Assembly (NCBI RefSeq): GCF_007954585.1
Contig: NZ_CP042382.1
Span: 3,286,001-3,350,000, forward strand
Reading direction: 5' to 3'
DNA from: Pistricoccus aurantiacus
GTDB taxonomy: Bacteria > Pseudomonadota > Gammaproteobacteria > Pseudomonadales > Halomonadaceae
Length of the DNA stretch: 64,000 nt
Position numbers and translations under genes: made by a program. How positions within the stretch are numbered: position 1 is the first letter of the stretch; each line of letters starts with the position of its first letter. Positions 1 to 9,706 of this stretch are shown here, piece after piece. The notes below the pieces were generated by a model, which made no database searches, was not told the origin of the DNA, and worked only from the letters and a program-made list of their open reading frames with translations.

Positions 1-466
1 CCTGCCAGCGATCCAATGCCCAGTCCTGAAGTTGCAGCAGTTGCGGACGCAGTTGAGCCTGCTGCCAGGCCTGCAGCTGTTCAAGCGGGGTCAGACCGAT
101 CAGGAAGGTTGCCAGCACCAGGATCGCCCCTCCCTTGAGTCCGCCGAAAGCCGCGCCCGCCAAGCGATTGAACAGCCCCATGCCGACCCATTCCACCGCC
201 GCGTGCAGCATGCGAATCGCCAGACCGCATAGCATGATGACCGCAAAGATGACCAGCACGAAGGCCAGGATCAGGCGAACGTCCGGATTCTCGATCAAGC
301 CGTCCAGGGCATTCGCCACCGGCATGGCGAAAGCTCGCGCCGCCAGGATGGCCAGCACCCAGGCGGCCAGCCCGAGCCCTTCTCGCACCAGGCCGCGCAT
401 GAAGCCGGCCACCACGGTGAAGGTCAAAATGCCCAGAAAAGCGATATCCAGCCAAGTCAGAGTCAT
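1..466 (-). CDS. cvpA: CvpA family inner-membrane protein, partial at window edge
   Basis: Reading from the ATG at 466 gives 155 residues that run off the left edge, so the C-terminus is missing. The start MTLTWLDIAFLGIL, several hydrophobic segments and the motif GFMRGLVREG are typical of CvpA, an inner-membrane protein known for its role in colicin V production and envelope stress. The start codon overlaps the dedD stop in an ATGA arrangement, which suggests translational coupling. In related bacteria dedD-cvpA is followed by purF, expected just outside the window. Family assignment is confident; the biochemical role of CvpA remains poorly defined. Confidence 0.88.
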   Translation of the reverse strand, partial: MTLTWLDIAFLGILTFTVVAGFMRGLVREGLGLAAWVLAILAARAFAMPVANALDGLIENPDVRLILAFVLVIFAVIMLCGLAIRMLHAAVEWVGMGLFNRLAGAAFGGLKGGAILVLATFLIGLTPLEQLQAWQQAQLRPQLLQLQDWALDRWQ

Positions 467-1203
467 CGATCCGTGCGCACCAGCAGCCCTTGGATATTGG
501 CCTTGGACTTGAGTTCGCTGCGCGCTTTTTCACCGGCCTCGGAACTCGGATAAGGACCCACGTAGACCGTGGTCAGGTTATTGTCCCGCTGGCGGCGATA
601 GGCGTCGAATCCCTGTTCCTTGAGTTTGGCCTCCAGTCGCTCGGCGTTGTCCGCCTGGCCGAAACTGCCCGCCTGCACGGACCAGCTTCCCTGAGCATTC
701 GCGGCGGAGGGCTCGGGCTTGGCCTGAGACGTCGGCTGAGGTTCCGGGGACGTCTGTTTCTGTTCAGCAAGCTCGGCGATAGGATCGCTTTGCGGAGCAG
801 ACGTTTCGGGCGTTCTCGTCGAGGGTACTTTATCTTTATTCGCTGCGGGCTCTTGGTCGCTGCTCGCTGAAGACTCTTTGTCGCTGCTCGCTGAGGGCTC
901 TTTATTCTCGCTCACCGACGTCGTCTCGCGAACCGCCAGCTCCTTTTCCTTGCGAGCGGAATTTTTGTCCGACTGTTCTGCATGAGGCATGGGATCGGCA
1001 ATGCTCCCTACGCTGACCGGCGGGGGACTGGGAGTCTCGACCTTGTGGCGTTCGACCTCGATGGGCTTTTCCACGCTCATCTGCGGCTTGGGCTGTTCGT
1101 CTTCCCGGGGAGCGGGTTCATCAAGCAGCATCGGCAAGAAGATGACCGCCAGGGCGAGCACAATGACGACACCGCTGACCCGCTCACGCATTCCGTATTT
1201 CAT
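463..1203 (-). CDS. dedD: DedD-like SPOR-domain cell division protein
   Basis: The 246-residue protein has a short cytoplasmic start, one transmembrane helix at about residues 9-28, a long low-complexity linker rich in Ser, Glu, Lys and Pro, and a C-terminal SPOR domain at about 172-246 beginning GSWSVQAGSF. SPOR domains bind denuded septal peptidoglycan, so a role at the division site is expected, as for DedD of E. coli. The linker contains a 24-bp tandem duplication. The gene overlaps the end of folC by 20 bp and the start of cvpA by 4 bp, indicating one transcript. Confidence 0.88.
   Translation of the reverse strand: MKYGMRERVSGVVIVLALAVIFLPMLLDEPAPREDEQPKPQMSVEKPIEVERHKVETPSPPPVSVGSIADPMPHAEQSDKNSARKEKELAVRETTSVSENKEPSASSDKESSASSDQEPAANKDKVPSTRTPETSAPQSDPIAELAEQKQTSPEPQPTSQAKPEPSAANAQGSWSVQAGSFGQADNAERLEAKLKEQGFDAYRRQRDNNLTTVYVGPYPSSEAGEKARSELKSKANIQGLLVRTDR
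853..903. repeat. 24-bp tandem repeat inside the dedD linker
   Basis: The core GTCGCTGCTCGCTGA occurs at 856-870 and again at 880-894, a 24-bp (8-codon) period. It encodes a repeated Ser-Ser-Asp/Glu stretch in the periplasmic linker. The period keeps the reading frame, so copy number could vary without breaking the gene. Confidence 0.7.
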
Positions 1204-2551
1204 TTTCCTCTCCGCGACATATTGGCTCCTCGGATTCCGCGGCTTGCCAGCCTGCCAGCACCTCGGCCACGGTGTAAAAGGAGCCGCATACCAGCACTTC
1301 GTCGGTGCCGCTCAAATGCTGCGCCAGCCAGTCGGCGCCGACCCGCGGCGACTCCGCCAGCCGTAGTATACGTTGGTCTCGGGCCTCGAGTAATACCGCC
1401 AAACTCTCTGCCGGACGACCGCGCTCCCCCTCCAGAGAAACCGGCAGCCAGGCATCGATGACCGGCGTAAGCGCCGCGATGACCCCTGCTGCGTCCTTGT
1501 CCTCCAGCATGCCCAGCAGGCAGATTCGCCGACCTCGACAAGGGCGCGCTGCCAGCCGAGTGGCGAGATACTGCGCCGCGTGGGGGTTATGGCCCACGTC
1601 AAGACACCAGTTGTCTCGCCACTGCATACGTCCGGCAAGCCTTGCTTGACTCAGCCCTTGCCGGCAGGCATCCGGAGTGAGCTCAAGGCCGATCAAGGCC
1701 AACGCCTGTAAGGCGCTGGCCGCATTATTCAGAGGCAATCCCGGATCCGGCAAGTTATCCAGGGACAACGCCTCGCCCTGCGCACTCGTGCCCTGCCAAT
1801 TCCAGGAGGAAGACGCCGCGATTAGATGATCCTTGGCGGCAGACGACGAGGATACTTTGAACTCTCGACCCAGGGTGTAGTGCGGCGCACCGAGTCGAGT
1901 GGCGGTTTGCGCCACGCTCGCCGGCAGTGCCGGGCTGCCTAGCACTACCGGATGCCCGGCGCGCATGATGCCTGCCTTTTCCCAACCGATCACTTCCAGA
2001 TCGCTTCCCAGGAAATCCGCATGATCCTGGGCGACGGTGGTCACGACGGCCAGATCCGCATCGATGACATTGACCGCATCCAGACGACCGCCCAGCCCGA
2101 CTTCGAGAATCGCCAGATCCGGCGGACGAGCGGCGATGGCATGAAGTGCCGCCAGAGTGCCCATCTCGAAATAAGTCAAACAGATAGCGGTCGGCGTCAG
2201 GCGCGCCGTCTCGACCGCGGCGAAACCCTTGATCAGAGTGGCGTCCGTCGCCTCGACGCCATCGAAACACAGGCGCTCGTTGTAGCGCAGCAGATGCGGT
2301 GACGTATAGGTGGCGGTGGTCAGGCCGTGGCTTCTTGCCAGGGAATCCAGCATGGCCACGGTGGAGCCCTTGCCGTTGGTACCGGCAACGCTGATGACGT
2401 GCTTGGCCAAGAGACGCGCCTCCAGGCCAAGGCGCTTGCCAACCTCGGCGACGCGCTCAAGACCCAGTTCGATACCCAAAGGATGCTGACGGGTCAGGTG
2501 CCCGAGCCATTCATCAAGAGTTTGCGGCATCGCTGAACTTGGAGCGCTCAC
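1184..2551 (-). CDS. folC: Bifunctional folylpolyglutamate synthase/dihydrofolate synthase
   Basis: The protein joins glutamate to dihydropteroate and adds further glutamates to folates, using ATP, in the cytoplasm. The Mur-ligase type P-loop GTNGKGST lies at about residues 57-64, and the C-terminal domain contains DVGHNPHAA, both characteristic of FolC. The chosen GTG at 2551 lies 6 bp after the accD stop; an in-frame ATG 21 bp downstream (2530) is a possible alternative. The length (455 aa, or 448) fits the family. It sits between accD and dedD as in Pseudomonas and E. coli. Confidence 0.93.
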   Translation of the reverse strand: MSAPSSAMPQTLDEWLGHLTRQHPLGIELGLERVAEVGKRLGLEARLLAKHVISVAGTNGKGSTVAMLDSLARSHGLTTATYTSPHLLRYNERLCFDGVEATDATLIKGFAAVETARLTPTAICLTYFEMGTLAALHAIAARPPDLAILEVGLGGRLDAVNVIDADLAVVTTVAQDHADFLGSDLEVIGWEKAGIMRAGHPVVLGSPALPASVAQTATRLGAPHYTLGREFKVSSSSAAKDHLIAASSSWNWQGTSAQGEALSLDNLPDPGLPLNNAASALQALALIGLELTPDACRQGLSQARLAGRMQWRDNWCLDVGHNPHAAQYLATRLAARPCRGRRICLLGMLEDKDAAGVIAALTPVIDAWLPVSLEGERGRPAESLAVLLEARDQRILRLAESPRVGADWLAQHLSGTDEVLVCGSFYTVAEVLAGWQAAESEEPICRGEENEIRNA

Positions 2552-2557
2552 GAGAGT

Positions 2558-3589
2558 TCAGCGCCCACGACGCGGTTGATCTTCCTCGAGAGGATGCTCC
2601 GTCGCGGTATCGATGAACTCCTCATGTCTCGGCGGCTCTTGCTGGAGTTCTGCGTCAAGCGGCTCAGTCTCCCACATCGGCTCACCGTCTTCCGCGCTCT
2701 CACCTGAAGTGATAACTTCCGGTGCCCCCACCGGCGGCAGATGAGTAAGCTTACGCAGCACCGCCCCCAGGCGCTGACGCATGGCATGGCGATGCACGAT
2801 CATATCCACGGTGCCATGCTCGAGCAGGAATTCGCTGCGCTGGAACCCTTCCGGCAGCTTCTCGCGCACGGTCTGTTCGATGACTCGCGGCCCGGCGAAG
2901 CCGATCAGCGCCCGCGGCTCCGCGACGTTGAGATCGCCGAGCATCGCCAAAGAAGCGGAAACGCCGCCATATACCGGGTCCGTCAGCACGGAGATATAGG
3001 GCACCCCCGCCTGCTTGAGTCGTTCCAGGGCAGCGGAGGTCTTGGCCATCTGCATCAACGAGAAAAGCGCTTCCTGCATGCGCGCTCCGCCGGAGGCGGA
3101 AAAGCAGATCAGCGGAATGCGCTCCTGCAGGGCCAGCGCCGCCGCACGCACGAATTTCTCTCCTACCACCGCCCCCATGGAACCGCCCATGAAAGTGAAC
3201 TCGAAAGCCACCGCCACGATCGGCATGCCTTCCAGTCGACCGCGCATGGCGATCAGGGCGTCATTTTCGTTGGTGGCTTTCTGAGCGGCCAGCAGGCGAT
3301 CGCGATACTTCTTGGAATCGCGAAACCTGAGGCGATCCTGGGGTTCCAGATCCGCGGCGATCTCATCTCGATCCCCTTCGTCGAGAAACCAGGCGAGCCG
3401 CTTGCGTGCGGTGAGGCGCAGGTGATGATCGCACTTGGGGCAAACGCTTTGATGCTTTTCGAGCTCGGGTAGATAGAGCACGCCCTCGCACTTGGGACAT
3501 TTGCGCCACAGGCCGTCCGGCACGCTGCTGCGGCGATCCTTGCGCTGGATGCGTCCCATGGAGGGTACAATCTTGTCAAGCCAGCTCAT
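2558..3589 (-). CDS. accD: Acetyl-CoA carboxylase carboxyltransferase subunit beta
   Basis: AccD forms the carboxyltransferase with AccA and moves the carboxyl group from biotin to acetyl-CoA, the committed step of fatty-acid synthesis. The start [10 protein letters not shown] and a four-cysteine zinc ribbon (C31, C34, C50, C53, two CPKC pairs) are diagnostic, followed by the crotonase-fold core with [12 protein letters not shown]. At 343 residues it is about 40 longer than the E. coli protein. The extra part is an acidic, Glu-rich C-terminal tail from roughly residue 290. It lies between trpA and folC on one strand. Confidence 0.95.
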   Translation of the reverse strand: MSWLDKIVPSMGRIQRKDRRSSVPDGLWRKCPKCEGVLYLPELEKHQSVCPKCDHHLRLTARKRLAWFLDEGDRDEIAADLEPQDRLRFRDSKKYRDRLLAAQKATNENDALIAMRGRLEGMPIVAVAFEFTFMGGSMGAVVGEKFVRAAALALQERIPLICFSASGGARMQEALFSLMQMAKTSAALERLKQAGVPYISVLTDPVYGGVSASLAMLGDLNVAEPRALIGFAGPRVIEQTVREKLPEGFQRSEFLLEHGTVDMIVHRHAMRQRLGAVLRKLTHLPPVGAPEVITSGESAEDGEPMWETEPLDAELQQEPPRHEEFIDTATEHPLEEDQPRRGR

Positions 3590-3664
3590 ATCGAAAGAAT
3601 TCCATGCTGCGCGCCCGGAAGCTCCTCCGGGCTATCGTTGAAACAAGGCAAGCGGCGGTCTTGC

Positions 3665-4471
3665 TCAGGCATCCATCGCCTGGCGCATCTCGCCAAGCAC
3701 CGCCTTGAGCCTGGGCGGAATGGAGGCAGGATCGTCGCCCCCCGCGGCGATGTGATTGACCAGGGCGCTGCCGACAATGACTCCATCCGCCACCTGGGCC
3801 ACCGCCGCTGCGGTTTCACCGTCGCGAATTCCGAAACCCACGCACAGGGGCAACGCCGTCATCTCACGCAGGGGCGCCAGATGACGTTCGATAGAGGCGA
3901 CGTCCAGCGTCGCCGCACCGGTCACGCCCTTGAGAGAGACATAATAGATATAGCCCTGCGCCTGGGCGACTATTGTAGCGGCTCGGCTCTCGGAAGTGGT
4001 AGGGGCCACCAGGAAGATCGTGGCAAGCCCCCGTTCCTTGAAGATCGGTCCGAGCTGGTCCGCCTCCTCCGGCGGCATGTCCACCATCAGCACGCCATCG
4101 ACGCCAGCCTCCCGGGCCAGATCGGCGAAGCGCTCATAGCCCAGCCGCTCGATGGGATTGAGATAGCCCATCAATACCACCGGCGTTTCCTGATCGCTCT
4201 GGCGAAATTCGCTCACCATCTCGAACAGGTGGCTCAATCGAGTGCCCTGCTTCAGCGCCCGCTCACAGGCCTTCTGGATGACCGGCCCGTCCGCCATGGG
4301 ATCGGAGAACGGCATGCCCAGCTCGATGATATCCGCTCCCGCTTTTACCAGAGCCTGCATGAATCCCACGGTATGACGAGGCGTCGGATCACCGGCGGTG
4401 ATGTAAGGAATCAGTGCCTTGCGGCCCTGCCGTTTGAGCGCGGCAAAGCGTTGGTCGATACGATTCATCAA
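3665..4471 (-). CDS. trpA: Tryptophan synthase alpha chain
   Basis: TrpA cleaves indole-3-glycerol phosphate to indole and glyceraldehyde 3-phosphate, and channels indole to TrpB. Its 268 residues match the usual TIM barrel length. The catalytic acids are visible as E50 in [11 protein letters not shown] and D61 in SDPMADGP, equivalent to E. coli Glu49 and Asp60. The start ATG overlaps the trpB stop by 4 bp, so the two subunits are probably made in a fixed ratio. A 75-bp gap separates it from accD. Confidence 0.96.
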   Translation of the reverse strand: MMNRIDQRFAALKRQGRKALIPYITAGDPTPRHTVGFMQALVKAGADIIELGMPFSDPMADGPVIQKACERALKQGTRLSHLFEMVSEFRQSDQETPVVLMGYLNPIERLGYERFADLAREAGVDGVLMVDMPPEEADQLGPIFKERGLATIFLVAPTTSESRAATIVAQAQGYIYYVSLKGVTGAATLDVASIERHLAPLREMTALPLCVGFGIRDGETAAAVAQVADGVIVGSALVNHIAAGGDDPASIPPRLKAVLGEMRQAMDA

Positions 4472-5694
4472 GAGATCCCCTGGATAGTGATGCCGTCGAT
4501 CTTGGCAACGGTCAGGATATCCTTGTCGCCGCGTCCGGACAGGTTGATGATGATATGCTGATCCGGCCGCATTTGAGGCGCCAGCACCTTAGCGTAGGCG
4601 AGAGCATGAGCGGATTCCAGCGCCGGCATGATACCTTCCATGTGAGTCAGCTCCCGGAAGGCCTCGAGCACTTCCGGGTCGTTGGCGGTCACGTAGTTCA
4701 CCCGTCCTACATCTTTCCATAGCGCGTGTTCCGGCCCCACCCCAGGGTAGTCCAGCCCGGCGGAGATCGAGTGTGTCTCGGTGATCTGCCCGCCTTCATC
4801 GCTCATCAGATAGGTACGGTTGCCGTGAAGCACGCCACGGGGCGCGTTGGCGGATAACGGCGCCGCGTGGCGACCGGTCTCCACGCCGTCGCCACCGGCC
4901 TCGACGCCGTACATGGCCACTTCATCGTCTTCTACAAAGGGATAGAACAGCCCCATGGCGTTGGAGCCGCCGCCCACGCAGGCCACCAGGGCGTCCGGCA
5001 AGCGGCCGATCTGGGCAAGACTCTGCTCGCGTGCCTCGCGTCCTACCACCGCATTGAAATCCCGCACCAGCATGGGATAGGGATGCGGCCCGGCCACGGT
5101 GCCGATGATATAGAAGGTGTTGTCGACGTTGGTGACCCAGTCTCGCAGCGCTTCATTCATGGCGTCCTTCAAGGTACGCGAGCCGGACTCCACCGGCACC
5201 ACGGTAGCTCCCAGCAACTGCATGCGATAGACGTTGAGCTTCTGGCGTTCGATATCCGCGGCGCCCATGTAGACGTGACATTCAAGCCCCAGCCGCGCCG
5301 CCACGGTAGCGGTGGCCACCCCGTGCTGGCCCGCGCCGGTTTCCGCGATCACTCGGGGTTTGCCGCTCTTCTTGGCCAGCAGCGCCTGGCCGATGGTGTT
5401 GTTGACCTTGTGAGCGCCGGTATGATTGAGATCCTCGCGCTTGAGCCAGATCTGCGCTCCGCCCAGTTTCTTGGACCAGCGTTCCGCGTGGTACAGCGGC
5501 GACGGGCGGCCCACGTAATGGGCCAGATCACGATCGAACTCCGCCTGAAAATCCGGATCATCACGCAGGCTTGCGTAGGTCTTTTCCAGATCCTCCAGGG
5601 CGAAGCTCAGCGTTTCCGAGACGAACCGGCCGCCGTAGGGGCCAAAATGGCCGCGGGCATCCGGCATACGGGTCAAGTCGCTGAACTTGGTCAC
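4468..5694 (-). CDS. trpB: Tryptophan synthase beta chain
   Basis: TrpB is the PLP enzyme that condenses indole with serine to give tryptophan. [10 protein letters not shown] contains the PLP lysine (K96 with this start), and [10 protein letters not shown] is the phosphate-binding loop. The GTG at 5694 was chosen because AAGAGG stands a few bases upstream and the product begins at the conserved block [12 protein letters not shown] longer reading from a TTG at 5736 would reach into the end of trpF and lacks a good ribosome site. The product is 408 aa; the stop overlaps trpA. Confidence 0.95.
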   Translation of the reverse strand: MTKFSDLTRMPDARGHFGPYGGRFVSETLSFALEDLEKTYASLRDDPDFQAEFDRDLAHYVGRPSPLYHAERWSKKLGGAQIWLKREDLNHTGAHKVNNTIGQALLAKKSGKPRVIAETGAGQHGVATATVAARLGLECHVYMGAADIERQKLNVYRMQLLGATVVPVESGSRTLKDAMNEALRDWVTNVDNTFYIIGTVAGPHPYPMLVRDFNAVVGREAREQSLAQIGRLPDALVACVGGGSNAMGLFYPFVEDDEVAMYGVEAGGDGVETGRHAAPLSANAPRGVLHGNRTYLMSDEGGQITETHSISAGLDYPGVGPEHALWKDVGRVNYVTANDPEVLEAFRELTHMEGIMPALESAHALAYAKVLAPQMRPDQHIIINLSGRGDKDILTVAKIDGITIQGIS

Positions 5695-5729
5695 GAAATT
5701 ACCTCTTGGGGTCGCGGGTTCTTGATACT

Positions 5730-6362
5730 TCAGCAAGTGTCCGCCAGGGTTACCTGGCGGACGAAATCGTCGATCTTGTCGATATCCTTGATGCCGGGTT
5801 CCTTCTCGATGCCGCCGGAAACATCCACGGCAAAAGGCCTTACCTGGCGTATCGCTCGTGCCACATTGATGGCACTCAATCCACCAGCGAGAATAACAGG
5901 TTTTGCAAGCGTTGCGGGGATTCGCCCCCAGTCGAAGGCCTCGCCGGTGCCGCCGGGAACCCCGGGCTTGTAGGCATCCAGCAGCAGTGCCCGAGCCGTC
6001 GAGTAGGCATCCGCGGCGGCGTGCAGATCGAGCCCGTCGCGCATGCGCAAGGCCTTGATGTAGGGACGCTCAAAAGACGCGCAGAAGGACGCCGACTCGT
6101 CGCCATGAAACTGCAGCAGATCCAGGTGTCGACTGACGAGACGAATCAAGTCCGGCTCCTGATCGACGAACAGGCCGACCCGGGTCACGAGAGCCGGCAC
6201 TCGAGCGCAGAGCGTCGCCAGACTCGACGCCTCGACGGCTCGCTTGCTCCCCGGCCACAGCACGAATCCCAGGGCATCGGCGCCAGCCTCAACCGCCGCG
6301 TCCACATCCTGTTCTCGCGTCATGCCGCACAGTTTGACTCGGGTACGTTTAAAAGAGGCCAT
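5730..6362 (-). CDS. trpF: Phosphoribosylanthranilate isomerase
   Basis: TrpF converts N-(5-phosphoribosyl)anthranilate to its carboxyphenylamino-deoxyribulose isomer in tryptophan synthesis. The 210-residue TIM barrel has the N-terminal VKLCGMT motif with the conserved Cys, the LLLDAYKPG segment and GGTGEAFDW. The ATG at 6362 overlaps the truA stop by one base (TAATG), a translational-coupling signature. An upstream in-frame extension exists but has no homology-like character. It precedes trpB by 35 bp. Here trpF is a separate gene, not fused to trpC as in E. coli. Confidence 0.95.
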   Translation of the reverse strand: MASFKRTRVKLCGMTREQDVDAAVEAGADALGFVLWPGSKRAVEASSLATLCARVPALVTRVGLFVDQEPDLIRLVSRHLDLLQFHGDESASFCASFERPYIKALRMRDGLDLHAAADAYSTARALLLDAYKPGVPGGTGEAFDWGRIPATLAKPVILAGGLSAINVARAIRQVRPFAVDVSGGIEKEPGIKDIDKIDDFVRQVTLADTC

Positions 6363-7339
6363 TACGCTAAAGGCTCCCGGCTCAGGGCCAACTTCCCTGT
6401 CAACGCCTCGCCTTGTGATTGATCGCACCTGGGCAGGTCGCACCCAGGCTGGCCGCGACGATACGCAAAGCGCGGATTGTCCGGCAGCTCGCGTTCACCG
6501 GTCCACTCCCCAAGAAACGCCAGCAGGTTGGGCCCCAAGGGCTCCCGAGGCAGATCAAAGCGCGAATCGTAGACGCAGTCGACGAAATGCAGGCCGCATC
6601 CCGGCGCCGTGGCGCTGGCGAGCTTACGATCCTTGAGCGCCAGCAGCTCGGCGAGATAACCGACGCCTTGTTCACCTCGACCCACTGCCACCAGGGCACC
6701 GACGATATTGCGAATCATGTGATGAAGGAAGGCGTTGGCCTGCACGTCCACGACGACCAGCGGGCCGTGACGATGCACCTCGATGAAATGCAGGTGGCGC
6801 CAGGGGGTCTTGGACTGGCAGCCGGCAGCGCGAAAGCTCGAGAAATCCTGCTCACCGATCAGCGCCTGAGCAGCCGCGTGCATGGCCTTGTCATCCAGGG
6901 GCTCGCGACACCAGGTCGCGTTGGCCCGCTCCAGCACCGGGCGACCGGGCTGATTGAGGATCACGTAGCGATAGCGTCGGGCCAGGGCCTTGAACCGCGC
7001 ATGAAAATCGTCGGGGACTTCCCTGATCCAGCGCACTGCGATATCTCGTGGAAGGTTGGTATTGGCGCCGAACACCCAAGCCTTTTCCGAACGCTTGACC
7101 GGCGGGTCCAGATGGACGATCTGGCGGGTGGCATGCACGCCGCTATCCGTGCGCCCACTGCAATGTACCTTGACGGTATCACCGGACACCTGGGAAAGCG
7201 CGGTTTCCAAGGCCGCCTGTACCGAAGGTGCGTGCTTCAGACGCTGCCAGCCGCAGTAGCCACTCCCATCATATTCCACCCCCATCGCTAAACGGCCGAC
7301 AAGAGGAGTTCTTTCATTCAGGCGCACAAAAAATGACAT
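6362..7339 (-). CDS. truA: tRNA pseudouridine(38-40) synthase TruA
   Basis: TruA makes pseudouridine at positions 38-40 in the anticodon arm of many tRNAs. The catalytic Asp is D65 in CSGRTDSGVHA, and the N-terminal VEYDGSGYCGWQR is characteristic. At 325 residues it is some 45-50 longer than E. coli TruA. The excess is mostly a C-terminal tail after FDLPREPLGPN, rich in Arg, Gly and Cys, with no motif I recognise. The stop codon is shared with the trpF start. Location between fimV and trpF is the usual Pseudomonas arrangement. Confidence 0.93.
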   Translation of the reverse strand: MSFFVRLNERTPLVGRLAMGVEYDGSGYCGWQRLKHAPSVQAALETALSQVSGDTVKVHCSGRTDSGVHATRQIVHLDPPVKRSEKAWVFGANTNLPRDIAVRWIREVPDDFHARFKALARRYRYVILNQPGRPVLERANATWCREPLDDKAMHAAAQALIGEQDFSSFRAAGCQSKTPWRHLHFIEVHRHGPLVVVDVQANAFLHHMIRNIVGALVAVGRGEQGVGYLAELLALKDRKLASATAPGCGLHFVDCVYDSRFDLPREPLGPNLLAFLGEWTGERELPDNPRFAYRRGQPGCDLPRCDQSQGEALTGKLALSREPLA

Positions 7340-7429
7340 CGCGTCTCGGCAGTCCGGCTAATCGATCAAAGGGTTGAGCATTATCCCGCCGCTGGGCCTA
7401 GAACGCCACCTTGCGATCCCATGCTGTCT

Positions 7430-8344
7430 TCACCTTATTTTCTGGCGGCGTCGATACAGCACCAGAGCGACCACGATCAGTACCAACACCACTGCGTTTA
7501 CCACCCAGCCCCAGGTCTGCCAGCTTGACGACGAGGCGCGCTGCGCCTCCTGCTCTGCCTCTTGGGCTCGAACATTGGCAGCGCTCAACCGCGCTTCCAG
7601 CGCGATCAGTTCCTGCTGCTGCTGCGCCAGCTGATTGCGCATCGCCTGATTACGATTGCGCAGGGCCTCCAATTCATCGCGATCCGCCTGTCGCTCCATT
7701 TCCATGGCAAGCGCCGCCAGCCGCCTGTCCACCAACTGTGGCGTTTCGATTTCCTTTTGTCCTTCCTGGCTGCTCGTCTTGGCGTCGCTGAAAGTTTCGA
7801 GTGCGTTCGCACCGGATACATCGACGATTGGCGTTGTTTCTTGAGGTTTCTCGACGTCCTCCGGGGCGATACGCGCGGGAGGCTCTTCGGTAACAGTTTC
7901 GGAAGCGGTCGCCGGCACCTCGGCTTGGGTCTCATCCGCCTGGGAGGGCTGACTGCGCGCCTGGTATTGACGTTTTGCTTCCGCCACGCTGCGCTTCTCG
8001 ATCATTTCCCGAGACGGCACCACCAGGCGCTGACCGGTACGCATCCGGTTGAGATCGCCCCCGGGAAATACCCTGGGATTGGCCTCCACCAGCGCCAGCA
8101 CCATCTGCTGGATGGCGATATCCTCACTCGGACGCAAGCGCGCCGCCAGAGACCACAGGGTATCCCCCTCGCCGATGACGATGCTTCTGGTCGCGGCGCC
8201 GTTCGTCGAAGCCGAGGTATCGGATTGGGCGTCATTCTCCGAAAGCTGAGCGAGTAGCACAGAAGGCGCTTCATTAAAAGCAAAGGCGCCAGTGCTTGCC
8301 ATGCTAGCCACTAGCAGTATGGCGATGGAGAGTTTCGCTTTCAT
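7430..8344 (-). CDS. Short FimV-like LysM membrane protein
   Basis: The ATG at 8344 gives 304 residues and follows AAGGA. The order is a signal peptide (about 1-22, ending AFA), a linker, a LysM-like domain (about 60-125, VIGEGDTLWSLAARL to GQRLVVPS), a Pro/Glu-rich linker, a coiled coil (about 205-265) and a C-terminal transmembrane helix followed by RRRQKIR. This is the plan of the FimV/HubP family, polar organisers, and the place between asd and truA is where fimV lies in Pseudomonas. It is only about a third of the usual FimV length and lacks the large cytoplasmic C-terminal region with its TPR motif. Family likely; function uncertain. Confidence 0.75.
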   Translation of the reverse strand: MKAKLSIAILLVASMASTGAFAFNEAPSVLLAQLSENDAQSDTSASTNGAATRSIVIGEGDTLWSLAARLRPSEDIAIQQMVLALVEANPRVFPGGDLNRMRTGQRLVVPSREMIEKRSVAEAKRQYQARSQPSQADETQAEVPATASETVTEEPPARIAPEDVEKPQETTPIVDVSGANALETFSDAKTSSQEGQKEIETPQLVDRRLAALAMEMERQADRDELEALRNRNQAMRNQLAQQQQELIALEARLSAANVRAQEAEQEAQRASSSSWQTWGWVVNAVVLVLIVVALVLYRRRQKIR

Positions 8345-8443
8345 TTGCGGTCCTTGATCGTGACGGTTCGGTTTCACTTTACCCTCGCGGTGTCGATAAA
8401 ATCTGTTGCTGAATGATCAACAAAAGTTAATAACCCGTGAACT

Positions 8444-8472
8444 AAAAAAGCGCCTCTTGGATAGAGGCGCTT
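8444..8472 (-). terminator. Intrinsic terminator after asd
   Basis: A perfect 10-bp stem AAGCGCCTCT/AGAGGCGCTT (8448-8457 with 8463-8472) has a 5-base loop. Read on the minus strand it is followed by six T residues (A-run at 8444-8449). It lies just after the asd stop and separates leuCDB-asd from the fimV-like gene. Confidence 0.9.
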
Positions 8473-8509
8473 CGCTAAATCAAGCGTCGGAAATATTCGC
8501 GGGAGATGC

Positions 8510-9622
8510 TTACCGCTCCCGCAGAATGGCCAGCATGCGCTTCAAGGGTTCCGCGGCGCCCCACAGCAGCTGGTCGCCCACGGAGAAGGCGGACAGATAC
8601 TCGCCACCCATGGCCAGCTTGCGCAGCCGTCCCACCGGTACGTTCATGGTGCCGGTCACCGCCGCCGGCGTCAGTCCGGCGATAGTGGCGTCCTTGTCGT
8701 TGGGAATCACCTTGACCCAGTCGTTGTGCCTGGCCAGACGATCCTCGATTTCATCCAGCGGCACGTCCTGCTTGAGCTTGATGGTGAAGGCCTGGCTATG
8801 GGAGCGCATGGCGCCGATACGCACGCACAGACCGTCGATGGGAATCGGGTTGTTTGCGAGACCGAGAATCTTGTTGGCCTCGACACCGCCCTTCCATTCT
8901 TCCCGGCTCTGGCCGTTTTCCATGGGGCTATCGATCCAGGGCAACAGGCTACCCGCCAGCGGCGCGCCGAAATTGTCCGTGGGAAAGTCGCCACCGCGCA
9001 TGGTGGCGGTCACCCGACGGTCGAGATCCAGAATGGCGCTGGAAGGATCCGCGAGTTCGTTCTTGACGCCGTCCCGCAGTGCACCCATCTGCTCGATCAG
9101 CTCCCGCATGTGCTTGGCGCCGGAGCCGGAAGCGGCCTGATAGGTCATGGAGGTCATCCACTCGATCATGTCCGCCTCGAACAGGCCGCCGAGACCCATC
9201 AGCATCAGGCTGACGGTGCAGTTGCCGCCGACGAAGGTCTTGGCGCCATTGGCGAGCTGCGCATCGATCACGTGGCGGTTGACCGGGTCCAGCACGATGG
9301 TGGCCTCGTCCGCCATGCGCAGGGTGCTGGCGGCGTCGATCCAGTAGCCTTGCCAGCCCGCCTGACGCAGCTTCTCGTAGACTTCCTTAGTGTAGTCGCC
9401 GCCCTGACAGGTTACCACCACATCCAACGCCTTGAGCGCCTCGATATCGAAGGCGTCCTTCAAGGGCGGCACCTCCACGCCAATCTCGGGGCCGGGCTGG
9501 CCGACCTGGGAGGTGGTGAAGAAGATCGGCTCGATACCCTGAAACTCGTTATCTTCCTGCATGCGCTGCATCAGCACGGAGCCCACCATGCCCCGCCAAC
9601 CGACGAATCCGACGTTCAACAT
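8510..9622 (-). CDS. asd: Aspartate-semialdehyde dehydrogenase
   Basis: Asd reduces aspartyl phosphate with NADPH to aspartate semialdehyde, the branch point for lysine, diaminopimelate, methionine and threonine. The Rossmann start [13 protein letters not shown] and the active-site C135 in GGNCTVSLM match the E. coli type enzyme, also in length (370 aa). The substrate-binding [12 protein letters not shown] segment is present. It lies downstream of leuB, separated by 84 bp, and is followed by a strong terminator. Confidence 0.96.
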   Translation of the reverse strand: MLNVGFVGWRGMVGSVLMQRMQEDNEFQGIEPIFFTTSQVGQPGPEIGVEVPPLKDAFDIEALKALDVVVTCQGGDYTKEVYEKLRQAGWQGYWIDAASTLRMADEATIVLDPVNRHVIDAQLANGAKTFVGGNCTVSLMLMGLGGLFEADMIEWMTSMTYQAASGSGAKHMRELIEQMGALRDGVKNELADPSSAILDLDRRVTATMRGGDFPTDNFGAPLAGSLLPWIDSPMENGQSREEWKGGVEANKILGLANNPIPIDGLCVRIGAMRSHSQAFTIKLKQDVPLDEIEDRLARHNDWVKVIPNDKDATIAGLTPAAVTGTMNVPVGRLRKLAMGGEYLSAFSVGDQLLWGAAEPLKRMLAILRER

Positions 9623-9706
9623 AACAATATCCTCTTATTGGTAGCGCCATGCTCCTTTTGTGAATATACGCCTGCAAGCAGGCATGGCGACGAAAAATTT
9701 CGTCTC

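Noticed and set aside
9671-9684. GCCTGC/GCAGGC hairpin between leuB and asd as a terminator
   Set aside because: The loop is only two bases and no T-run follows; it lies within an operon.
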